Of a stretch of DNA of 5,935 nt, positions 1 through 5,387 are shown piece by piece. A program made the translations under genes and the position numbers. How positions within the stretch are numbered: position 1 is the stretch's first letter; each line of letters begins with the position of its first letter. Below the pieces are notes generated by a model, which had not been told where the DNA came from, ran no database searches, and saw only the letters and a program-made list of their open reading frames with translations. Origin of the DNA: Chloroflexota bacterium (GTDB lineage Bacteria; Chloroflexota; Anaerolineae; SpSt-600); assembly GCA_011041825.1 (NCBI GenBank), contig DRAO01000262.1, positions 1 to 5,935 on the forward strand, read 5' to 3'.

Positions 1-70
1 ACAGGCTTAGGAGGAACAGCCCCGGAGGGATGACGCATATCAGGTAGAACTCCGCATCCACTGGCAGCAT
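1..70 (-). CDS. Possible start of a membrane protein gene, cut by the left edge
   Basis: I do not recognise this gene. An ATG at 70-68 opens a minus-strand frame that stays open for 23 codons to the window edge. It begins MLPVDAEFYLICVIPP and continues GLFLLSL, so the visible part is mostly hydrophobic and could be an N-terminal membrane segment or signal anchor. A purine-rich stretch (GGGGGA, about 7 bases before the ATG) could serve as ribosome binding site. The same frame is open further upstream, back to a TGA near 155-157, with a GTG at about 97-99 as another possible start, but that start lies within a hairpin and has no visible ribosome binding site. The gene would follow the kinase in the same direction after a 186-bp spacer. 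With so few codons the call rests on the open frame, hydrophobicity and the possible binding site only. Confidence 0.33.
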   Translation of the reverse strand, partial: MLPVDAEFYLICVIPPGLFLLSL

Positions 71-86
71 CTCCCATTCCCCCGCC

Positions 87-110
87 GCCCAGAACACAGG
101 GTTCTGGGCA
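87..110. repeat. Hairpin repeat, copy 1 (8-9 bp stem, ACAGG loop)
   Basis: On the plus strand the arms GCCCAGAAC (87-95) and GTTCTGGGC (101-109) pair perfectly around the loop ACAGG. A related 24-bp sequence in the same orientation lies at 2651-2674, matching at 20 of 24 positions. It is followed by five A on the plus strand and has no T-run after it on either strand, so it does not look like an intrinsic terminator. It lies 17 bp upstream of the possible left-edge start codon. Confidence 0.75.
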
Positions 111-128
111 AAAAGGAAAGCTGGTGCT

Positions 129-149
129 CCCCCAGCACGAGGCTGGGGG
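129..149. repeat. Strong stem-loop in the spacer after the kinase gene
   Basis: The arms CCCCCAGC (129-136) and GCTGGGGG (142-149) form a perfect 8-bp GC-rich stem with a 5-base loop. Read on the minus strand, the direction of the kinase transcript, a pyrimidine-rich stretch with five T (111-120) follows only after about ten bases. This is too far for a standard intrinsic terminator, although it might contribute to termination. It is one of four stem-loops between 87 and 242. Confidence 0.6.
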
Positions 150-162
150 TATCAGTTTGAGA

Positions 163-206
163 GTATCAATCCAAGATACCGCCGAGCTTGTCTCGGCGGA
201 GCTTCA
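163..206 (-). repeat. 44-bp palindromic repeat, copy 1 (minus orientation)
   Basis: On the minus strand this reads TGAAGCTCCGCCGA, nine variable bases, GGCGGTATCTTG, then GATTGATAC. A second copy lies at 2687-2730 in the opposite orientation and matches at 37 of 44 positions without gaps. The element contains a perfect 8-bp stem (CCGCCGAG at 179-186 with CTCGGCGG at 192-199, 5-base loop). Beside it is a smaller GTATC/GATAC stem. This copy lies 50 bp beyond the kinase stop codon. Just outside it, 149-162 carries an extra GTATCA unit that copy 2 lacks. Confidence 0.75.
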
Positions 207-219
207 GTCCCTCTCCCTC

Positions 220-242
220 GCCCCAATCCTTGTGTTTGGGGC
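220..242. repeat. Stem-loop directly after the kinase stop codon
   Basis: The arms GCCCCAA (220-226) and TTGGGGC (236-242) form a 7-bp stem with a 9-base loop, beginning 14 bp after the kinase stop on the minus strand. The bases that follow in that direction are purine-rich rather than T-rich, so this is a possible 3'-end stabilising or processing structure rather than a clear terminator. The arm at 222-230 includes AGGATTGGG on the minus strand, which also occurs at 2633-2641 on the plus strand, on the same side of the second 44-bp copy. Confidence 0.5.
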
Positions 243-256
243 TTACCTGAGGAAGG

Positions 257-2590
257 TTAAATGTTTGATTCTCCCGAGAGAGGCAGGGCGAAGCAGAAGG
301 CGCTGCCGCCGCCGGGGGCTTCATCGGCCCAGATGCGTCCGCCGTGAGCCTCCACCGCCAGCTTGCAGAAAGTCAACCCCAAGCCGAAGCCCGCCTTCCG
401 GCGCCCCTCTGGCGTCTGGTAGAATTTGTCGAAGATTCGCTCCCGGTAGGCAGGCGGGATGCCCGGCCCTTGATCCTCAACCTGCACCAGCACCCAGCGT
501 CCCCGGGGCAATCGCTCACCATCCTCTTCCGAAAACACCCGGGTTACCCGGATGGTCACATCGCCTCCTCGAGGGCTGTGCTTGATGGCGTTGTCCAACA
601 GGTTGGTGATGACCCGGAGGATAACCTTGCGATCCACCTCCAATGGCGGCGTCTCGGCTGCTTCCACACGGATGCGTACCCCGGCCCTTGATGCCTGGGA
701 GGAGAGTATGCTCACGGCTTCCCTTACCACCCTGGTCATCTCCGTAGCTTCTTTTGAGAGGGGCAGCTCGCTCCGCTCCAGCCGGTAGATGTCCAGCAAG
801 GAGTTCACCATCTCCAGCATCCTGTGGCTGCTGGAGTACATCGTGTTCAGGATGGTCTGGGCGTTCCGGCTCGCCTCCTCCCTCAGGAGTTCGACTCCCA
901 GGCTTATGCTGCTCAGCGGAGAACGCAGATCGTGGACAATCATATGTACCAGGTCTTCACGCAACCGTTCCAGCTCCCGCTCTTCGGTCACATCTCTGAG
1001 GGCGACCAGGAAGCCCAGGATGCCACCCGTGGAAAGGCGCACCGGCAGGATGGTCTCCTCCACGTAATGGGGGCCGGGAAGTTCGTATTCTCTCTTCAGC
1101 AACTTCGGATGCCGGGAGAGTTCCCCCAGCGAAGCCTTCAGCTCGCCGGCGGCGAAGCCCAACAGCCCATCCAGTTCACCGTCGGGGGAGCTCCGGATCA
1201 GGGCATCAACCTCTAACCCCAGGAGCCTTTCAGCGGCGGCGTTGGCCCACACCACCTCCCCCGAAGGGGCCAGGAATAGCAGCCCTTCCTGCGATGCATC
1301 CAGCACCGCCTCCAACTCCTGCACTTTCGAGGCCAGGGCCTCATCGGTACGCTGGTAGAGGCGGGCGTTCTCGATGGCGATGGCCACCTGGGAGGCGATG
1401 GTGCTCAGGAGGCGCAGGTCATCTTGGGTGTAGGGTTCGGGGGATTCGTAACGTTGCACTGCCAGCACGCCGATAACCCGCTCCCCGACCTTCAAGGGGA
1501 CGCCCAGCCAGGCTTTGGGTATCCGACCTATTGGCTCTATGCCCAGCTGGGCTGCCTGGGCGCTTACATCCCCGTTCAAAAGCAAGGGGCGGGCGGTGCG
1601 GATGACGTATTCGGTGAGCCCGTTGGCGGACCTGCGGCTGGCCCAATGCCGGGTCTCACCCTGTTCCACGGCCAGGGGGAAGGCAATCTCGTCCTTCTCC
1701 TCATCGTAAAGGGCCAGGTAGATGCTCTCCTCTCCCAGGAGGGAAGCCGATTGAGCTTTCAACACCTCCAAAATTTGGTTCACATCAAGGTAAGAGACCA
1801 GGGCCTGGCCGATGCGGTTGATAACGCTGAGTTCCTGCACCCTTCGTTCCAGTTGGGTGCGGGCCCGGTAGAGACCTTTAGCGATGAGGGAAACCCCGCC
1901 GACGCCGAGGATGAACAGGATGAAAAGGAGCCAGCCCAATTTCAGGTAGATGGAAGCGGTGAGGGCGGCGAAAGGGAGCGGGGCCACCTGGAGCATCAGG
2001 ATATCCTTGAGGTTCTCCCTGAAGAAGGTGAAGGGTGAGCTCCTGCGTAATAGCAGGTAGAAGCTGTGCCAAAGGAAATCCGAAGCCAGATAGGCGATGC
2101 TCAACCCTAAATAAGGGATGATGGCCTGGGATGTGAATTCAAAGGGCAGTTGTCCTCCTAAGAGGCGATACACAACCCCGGCGGCCAGGATGTTGATGGC
2201 GGTGGTCCCGGCATTGTCCATCCCCCGCAGCAGGAAGGCATATTTAGGCGGGAGGGGTTCCATCCACTCTATCCACCGGAGCAGAGAAGGCTTCAGGAGC
2301 ACCACCACTTCAATCAACAGGGAGCTGAGGAATGCGGTCCACCCCGCCAGGGGTAATCCCCCGATGAGGAAGGCCGTGAGATGGATGACCGAGACGAAGG
2401 CCATCCCCACCAATCCGAAGCGGATGGCCGTCAAAGTGCTGAACAGGGACACCGCTATCAACAAAAGGAGCAATGGCAGGTGGGTGACTGACCATCCGCC
2501 GGATACCAGGATGAGCCAGGTCAGGGCCAGGAGCCCCTTCCCAAGAGTGTAGACAAAGTGATAGGGTTTAAACTCGGATGTCTGGGGCAT
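257..2590 (-). CDS. Membrane-bound GAF-PAS sensor histidine kinase
   Basis: A 777-residue sensor kinase that would autophosphorylate on histidine and pass phosphate to an unidentified response regulator. Residues about 15-240 hold roughly eight hydrophobic segments with no large external loop, so sensing may occur in or at the membrane. A GAF domain follows (about 255-410, ending QVAIAIENARLY), then a PAS domain (about 425-540). The HisKA dimerisation domain has phospho-acceptor H553 in HDLRSPL. The HATPase domain has N-box N663 and N667, G1 box DQGPGIP (706-712), F box with F720 and F723, and G2 box GFGLGLT (734-740). All catalytic boxes are intact. No receiver domain is fused and no regulator gene is visible nearby. 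The ATG at 2590 is chosen because the hydrophobic N-terminus begins just after it and GGGGGTG lies 4 bases upstream. A frame extension to a TTG at 2677 would add 29 basic residues translated from the spacer repeat and is unlikely. The sensed signal cannot be inferred. Confidence 0.95.
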   Translation of the reverse strand: MPQTSEFKPYHFVYTLGKGLLALTWLILVSGGWSVTHLPLLLLLIAVSLFSTLTAIRFGLVGMAFVSVIHLTAFLIGGLPLAGWTAFLSSLLIEVVVLLKPSLLRWIEWMEPLPPKYAFLLRGMDNAGTTAINILAAGVVYRLLGGQLPFEFTSQAIIPYLGLSIAYLASDFLWHSFYLLLRRSSPFTFFRENLKDILMLQVAPLPFAALTASIYLKLGWLLFILFILGVGGVSLIAKGLYRARTQLERRVQELSVINRIGQALVSYLDVNQILEVLKAQSASLLGEESIYLALYDEEKDEIAFPLAVEQGETRHWASRRSANGLTEYVIRTARPLLLNGDVSAQAAQLGIEPIGRIPKAWLGVPLKVGERVIGVLAVQRYESPEPYTQDDLRLLSTIASQVAIAIENARLYQRTDEALASKVQELEAVLDASQEGLLFLAPSGEVVWANAAAERLLGLEVDALIRSSPDGELDGLLGFAAGELKASLGELSRHPKLLKREYELPGPHYVEETILPVRLSTGGILGFLVALRDVTEERELERLREDLVHMIVHDLRSPLSSISLGVELLREEASRNAQTILNTMYSSSHRMLEMVNSLLDIYRLERSELPLSKEATEMTRVVREAVSILSSQASRAGVRIRVEAAETPPLEVDRKVILRVITNLLDNAIKHSPRGGDVTIRVTRVFSEEDGERLPRGRWVLVQVEDQGPGIPPAYRERIFDKFYQTPEGRRKAGFGLGLTFCKLAVEAHGGRIWADEAPGGGSAFCFALPLSGESNI

Positions 2591-2650
2591 AATGCACCCC
2601 CGAGGGAATTTTATCCGGACCTTGGCCCTTTTAGGATTGGGACCCCGCTT

Positions 2651-2674
2651 TCCCTGGACACAGGGTTCAGGGCA
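2651..2674. repeat. Hairpin repeat, copy 2
   Basis: On the plus strand CCCTGGAC (2652-2659) pairs with GTTCAGGG (2665-2672) around the loop ACAGG, the same loop as at 87-110. Compared with copy 1, an A-T pair in the stem is replaced by T-A, so both sides changed and pairing was kept. A second change gives a G-U wobble if read as plus-strand RNA, or an A-C mismatch if read as minus-strand RNA. It lies 60 bp upstream of the kinase start codon. Confidence 0.7.
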
Positions 2675-2686
2675 CAAGGCTTATGA

Positions 2687-2730
2687 TGAAGCTCCGCCGA
2701 CACAGGGATGGCGGTATCTTGAGTTGATAC
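2687..2730 (+). repeat. 44-bp palindromic repeat, copy 2 (plus orientation)
   Basis: On the plus strand it reads TGAAGCTCCGCCGA, nine variable bases, GGCGGTATCTTG, AGTTGATAC. It is the inverted partner of 163-206. It can fold into CCGCC/GGCGG (2694-2698 with 2710-2714) and GGTATC/GATACC (2713-2718 with 2726-2731, 7-base loop), alternatives that share two bases. It begins 8 bp after the GH57 stop codon in the direction of transcription. No T-run follows on the minus strand, so a terminator role is not supported. Confidence 0.75.
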
Positions 2731-2738
2731 CCCTGCGG

Positions 2739-4451
2739 CTACACCTGTTCCCGGTTTGCAAATACCCGATAATCAATATCGGGGAATGGGTTGTCGGCCT
2801 CAGCGATTTCGGCAAGGAATTCCTCGTCTTCGAGGGTGATTTCTCCTTTGCGGGCGATGGAAACCAGGTGGTTGAAGCGGGCTAGGTGCTGTTGAAAGCG
2901 CCCTTGAGCATAATCCCTGGCCTGGCCGGTGCTTATCAGGAAGGGCCAGTCGCTGGCCTGAAGCAGCAGGAGCTCCCTGGCCGCCTGGTTGAGCACATCC
3001 CGCATCCGGCCCTGGGCATCGGGATATAACTCCACCAGCTCCTCCATCGTGCGCTCGGCGCTGTGGATGAGGGGCCACATCCATTCGGTATCGGGGTTCA
3101 GCCAGGTCCAGTGGCCCCCGCCCAGGCCCCAGGAGCTTTCGGGCAGGCTGATGGCCTCGGTGGGAGGGTGCTTCTCCAGGTACTCGTAGGCGGTGGTCAA
3201 CTCCACGTCGGGGCTCCAGGCCAGCTTGCGAAGCACTCCCTGGAGCCAGACGATGCCTTCGAACCACCAGTGGCCGAAGAGCTCCGTATCGTAGGCCGAG
3301 ACGATGATGCCGTACTGGCCGGTGTTTTCGTGGAACTCCCGCAGCCGGCGGTGCACCAGGTCACAGAAGTGGTCCACGTGGAGCCCCACCTGCTCCAGAG
3401 CCCGCCGGGGGTCGTACAGGTCCTTCTGGCCCAGGTCCACCTGGGCGCCGGTGACCCGCCAGTACTTGAGGCCGGAGTGCTCGTCCTTGCGGTGGAATTC
3501 CCGGTAGAGGAAGTCGCCCGGATAGCCGTGGCTGGCCGACCACACCTGAAGCCCCGTGCCCTCGTCCCTGCCGAAGACGGCCACCCGTGCCGCCTGGACG
3601 TAATAGGGGCGGAAGGTGGTGCCCTTGGTGACGGTGGGGAGTTCGTCGGTCTTTATCACCAGGCGGCGCCTGGGCACGGCCCCGTAAGGCCCCACCACAT
3701 CTCCGGCCACCTTCCCCACCATCCTGCCGCCTTTGATGACGTGGGTGTCGGTGAAGAAGAAAAGCAGGTTCAGGTCGGCCAGGAATTCCTCGATGCCGGG
3801 TTTATAGTAGGGGCACGGCGCTGCCGTGCCCCCAGGCGATGCTGTGCCCGTGCACTCCCGCATATAGCCGGGCCGGTAGCCGCATTCGGGCAGCCAGATG
3901 CCCCGTGGGGGGCGCCCCATATGTCGGATGTAGGTCTCAACCCCAACCTTGAGCTGGCCATAGATGCTGGAATCCTGCTCCAGCAGGGGCAGATACCCGT
4001 GGGTGGCGGCGCTGGTGAGCACTTCCACATAGCCTTCGTCCTGGAGCTGGCGGAAGGCTCCCAAAATGTCCCGGCCAAAGCGGTCGAAGCTCGCCAGCAC
4101 ATCGGCGTACCAGTCCCGGTAAAAGGCGGCCAGATTGGCTATGCGCTCTTCGCCTCGGTTGAGGTGGAGCTTGCAGTCTTCCTCGGCGAGCTGGATGCGC
4201 TCTTCCAGGTAGGTGACGAAGTGGCGCTTAATGTCTTCATCGGCCAATTGCTCCATCAGGATGGGGGTGATGCCGATGGTGATGTGGAAGCTCACCCCCT
4301 CTTCCCTGAGCTCCCAGAGGGCTTTAAGCAAGGGGACATAAGTTTCGGCGATGGCTTCGTGGAGCATTTCTTCCCCGTGAGGCCAGCGGCCTGCCTTGCG
4401 GACATACGGCAAATGGGTATGCAACACAAAGGTGAAAGCCCCTATCTGCAT
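2739..4451 (-). CDS. GH57 glycosidase, probable 1,4-alpha-glucan branching enzyme
   Basis: A 570-residue GH57 enzyme that probably transfers alpha-1,4-glucan segments to form alpha-1,6 branches in glycogen-like polymer, in the cytoplasm (no signal peptide seen). The family regions appear in order: HTHLPY (11-16), WLPECGY (186-192) with likely nucleophile E189, YDTELFGHWW (387-396) with likely acid/base D388, and WGLGGGHWTW (441-450). The stretch LQVWSASHGYPG (301-312) and a helical C-terminal domain (about 460-530) also match GH57 branching enzymes such as Thermus TTHA1902 and Thermococcus TK1436, as I recall them. GPYG (254-257) may belong to the tyrosine-bearing loop linked to branching activity; without that loop the enzyme might be an amylase. 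The ATG at 4451 is chosen for its AGGAG 7 bases upstream. A TTG at 4493 would add 14 residues, including the translated ribosome binding site. Residues 201-216 are an unusual Gly-Thr-Ala-Pro-rich insert coded by a palindromic repeat. The gene starts 51 bp after lgt. Confidence 0.93.
   Translation of the reverse strand: MQIGAFTFVLHTHLPYVRKAGRWPHGEEMLHEAIAETYVPLLKALWELREEGVSFHITIGITPILMEQLADEDIKRHFVTYLEERIQLAEEDCKLHLNRGEERIANLAAFYRDWYADVLASFDRFGRDILGAFRQLQDEGYVEVLTSAATHGYLPLLEQDSSIYGQLKVGVETYIRHMGRPPRGIWLPECGYRPGYMRECTGTASPGGTAAPCPYYKPGIEEFLADLNLLFFFTDTHVIKGGRMVGKVAGDVVGPYGAVPRRRLVIKTDELPTVTKGTTFRPYYVQAARVAVFGRDEGTGLQVWSASHGYPGDFLYREFHRKDEHSGLKYWRVTGAQVDLGQKDLYDPRRALEQVGLHVDHFCDLVHRRLREFHENTGQYGIIVSAYDTELFGHWWFEGIVWLQGVLRKLAWSPDVELTTAYEYLEKHPPTEAISLPESSWGLGGGHWTWLNPDTEWMWPLIHSAERTMEELVELYPDAQGRMRDVLNQAARELLLLQASDWPFLISTGQARDYAQGRFQQHLARFNHLVSIARKGEITLEDEEFLAEIAEADNPFPDIDYRVFANREQV
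3810..3848. repeat. Palindrome and 18-bp tandem repeat inside the GH57 gene
   Basis: The arms GGGGCACGGC (3810-3819) and GCCGTGCCCC (3823-3832) are a perfect 10-bp inverted repeat with a 3-base centre. On the coding strand two 18-base units lie in tandem (3848-3831 and 3830-3813), encoding GTASPG and GTAAPC. The reading frame stays open. The encoded stretch (residues 202-214) lies ten residues after the WLPECGY motif, in a region that varies in length within the family. It resembles palindromic GTAGGGGCACGGC-type dispersed repeats that I recall from other bacterial genomes, but I cannot verify this here. Confidence 0.7.
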
Positions 4452-4458
4452 TTTAACT

Positions 4459-4470
4459 CTCCTGCCTCCT
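4459..4470 (-). promoter_or_regulatory. Ribosome binding site deciding the GH57 start
   Basis: On the minus strand AGGAGG (4470-4465) is followed by AGGAG (4463-4459), which ends 7 bases before the ATG at 4451. The nearer motif has ideal spacing and supports this start over the in-frame TTG at 4493. Confidence 0.75.
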
Positions 4471-4488
4471 GAGATTTTCAATTGTTCG

Positions 4489-4503
4489 GGCAAGGTCCTT
4501 GCC
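4489..4503. repeat. 15-bp palindrome at the lgt-GH57 junction
   Basis: GGCAAGG and CCTTGCC form a perfect 7-bp inverted repeat around one central base, beginning at the last base of the lgt stop codon. As RNA the loop would have to open one or two inner pairs. There is no T-run after it on the minus strand, so it is not a standard terminator. It may be a small processing site, an operator or chance. Confidence 0.4.
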
Positions 4504-5321
4504 TATCCCCGCCGATGGCGGTAAATCAAAATGGCAAGGGCGACCACTATGAGTCCTGCGGAAATGAGCTGAGCCACCGGTATCCCCCAGGCTCTCCAGG
4601 CATCCGGGCGCTGGGTCTCAGTGATTATCCTCACCATCGGGTAGAAGATACAGTAGAGCAAGAGCAGGTCACCGTCCTTCAAGCGGTGCTCAAAACGCCG
4701 ATTGATATACATCAGCAACCCGAAGACGATGAAGCACAGGATGGATTCGTAGAGGAAAGTGGGGTGGAATCGGGTGGTCTCCACGGGGTATTTTTCCAAA
4801 TCAACGAAGGGGCCGTAGCGGTGGGCGGCATCAATCTTGATGCCCCAGGGCAAGGTGGTGGGATAGCCGTAGAGCTCTTGGTTGAAGAAGTTGCCCCACC
4901 GCCCGATGGCCTGGCCTAGGGGGAACACCATTACGCCCAAATCGGCCCAGCGCCAGAAGTTGAGTTTATTCAGGCGAGTGTACACCAAGATACCTAGGAG
5001 CCCCCCCACAAAGGCTCCAAAGATTCCCAGCCCCTGGAAGCCTCCTTTCCAGAAGGCGAAGATTTCGATGGGATGCTGGCGGTAGTAGCTCCAGCCCACG
5101 CCTTCGGCAGGGCTGGAGAACACGTGATACAGCCGGGCTCCGATAAGCCCGAAGATGATACATAGGGTTAAAGCATTCCAGACGTGGTCAGGGTTATCAC
5201 CACGGCGCTGGGCTTCCCGGGAGGCTATGAAAGCGGCCAGAAGGGTCCCCAGCATTATAAGCAGTCCATACCACCTTATGGCCAGCGGCCCTATCCTGAA
5301 AGCTACGGGATCCGGGAACAT
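4503..5321 (-). CDS. lgt: Prolipoprotein diacylglyceryl transferase
   Basis: This inner-membrane enzyme moves diacylglyceryl from phosphatidylglycerol to the lipobox cysteine of prolipoproteins, the first step of lipoprotein maturation. At 272 residues it has normal length and several hydrophobic segments. The family signature GRWGNFFNQELYG spans 140-152. Residues important in E. coli Lgt have counterparts here: Y26 is Y18, R143 is R141, N146 is N144, E151 is E149, G154 is G152, R239 is R231 and E243 is E235. HPTFLYES (186-193) is also typical. An oddity is WKGGFQGLGIFGAF (91-104), where the position of E. coli H103 appears to be phenylalanine (F101) and the loop looks about three residues longer than usual. 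The start codon is well supported by AGGAGG. The gene follows thiI by 66 bp and precedes the GH57 gene by 51 bp, so it is probably co-transcribed with both. Confidence 0.96.
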   Translation of the reverse strand: MFPDPVAFRIGPLAIRWYGLLIMLGTLLAAFIASREAQRRGDNPDHVWNALTLCIIFGLIGARLYHVFSSPAEGVGWSYYRQHPIEIFAFWKGGFQGLGIFGAFVGGLLGILVYTRLNKLNFWRWADLGVMVFPLGQAIGRWGNFFNQELYGYPTTLPWGIKIDAAHRYGPFVDLEKYPVETTRFHPTFLYESILCFIVFGLLMYINRRFEHRLKDGDLLLLYCIFYPMVRIITETQRPDAWRAWGIPVAQLISAGLIVVALAILIYRHRRG

Positions 5322-5325
5322 TTTT

Positions 5326-5331
5326 CCTCCT
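5326..5331 (-). promoter_or_regulatory. lgt ribosome binding site
   Basis: The minus strand shows a full AGGAGG, part of a longer GGAAAGGAGG purine run, 4 bases before the lgt ATG at 5321. This is a strong Shine-Dalgarno match at slightly short spacing. Confidence 0.8.
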
Positions 5332-5345
5332 TTCCAGTTGGATTG

Positions 5346-5378
5346 TTTTTCGAGAGCAGCTATGCTGCCGTCGAAAAA
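5346..5378. repeat. Interrupted stem-loop in the thiI-lgt spacer
   Basis: TTTTTCGA (5346-5353) pairs with TCGAAAAA (5371-5378), and GCAGC (5356-5360) pairs with GCTGC (5364-5368) around a TAT loop, with a 2x2 internal mismatch between the two stems. It begins about 9 bases after the thiI stop. On both strands the T-run is on the 5' side and the A-run on the 3' side, the reverse of an intrinsic terminator. It may protect or define a processed end within the thiI-lgt transcript. Confidence 0.55.
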
Positions 5379-5387
5379 ACGGCTTCT

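Noticed and set aside
129..149. Stem-loop considered as an intrinsic terminator for the kinase transcript
   Set aside because: The T-rich stretch begins about ten bases after the stem instead of directly, and it is broken by C residues.
1424..2038. Plus-strand open frame of 204 codons opposite the kinase gene
   Set aside because: It is antisense to the GAF and membrane regions of a complete kinase, has no domain signal and no ribosome binding site that I can see.
2600..2612. TAAAAT resembling a -10 box before the kinase start
   Set aside because: No acceptable -35 sequence lies 16-18 bases upstream, and a chance AT-rich hexamer is likely, so I do not list it as a promoter.
2591..2677. N-terminal extension of the kinase to a TTG codon
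   Set aside because: The extra 29 residues are basic and are translated from the spacer containing the hairpin repeat. The ATG at 2590 has a nearby G-rich ribosome binding site and precedes the membrane domain.
3063..4472. Long plus-strand open frame of 469 codons opposite the GH57 gene
   Set aside because: It lies wholly opposite a gene with all its family motifs intact. The translation shows no recognisable domain and is an antisense effect of high GC content.
4452..4493. N-terminal extension of the GH57 protein to a TTG codon
   Set aside because: It would translate the ribosome binding site of the ATG at 4451. The conserved family start (MQIGAFTFVLHTHLPY) begins at that ATG.
4575..4595. 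GGTATCCCCCAGGC in lgt, resembling the spacer repeat flank
   Set aside because: It codes for the conserved Lgt C-terminal segment, and the match is short and limited to the GC-rich part.
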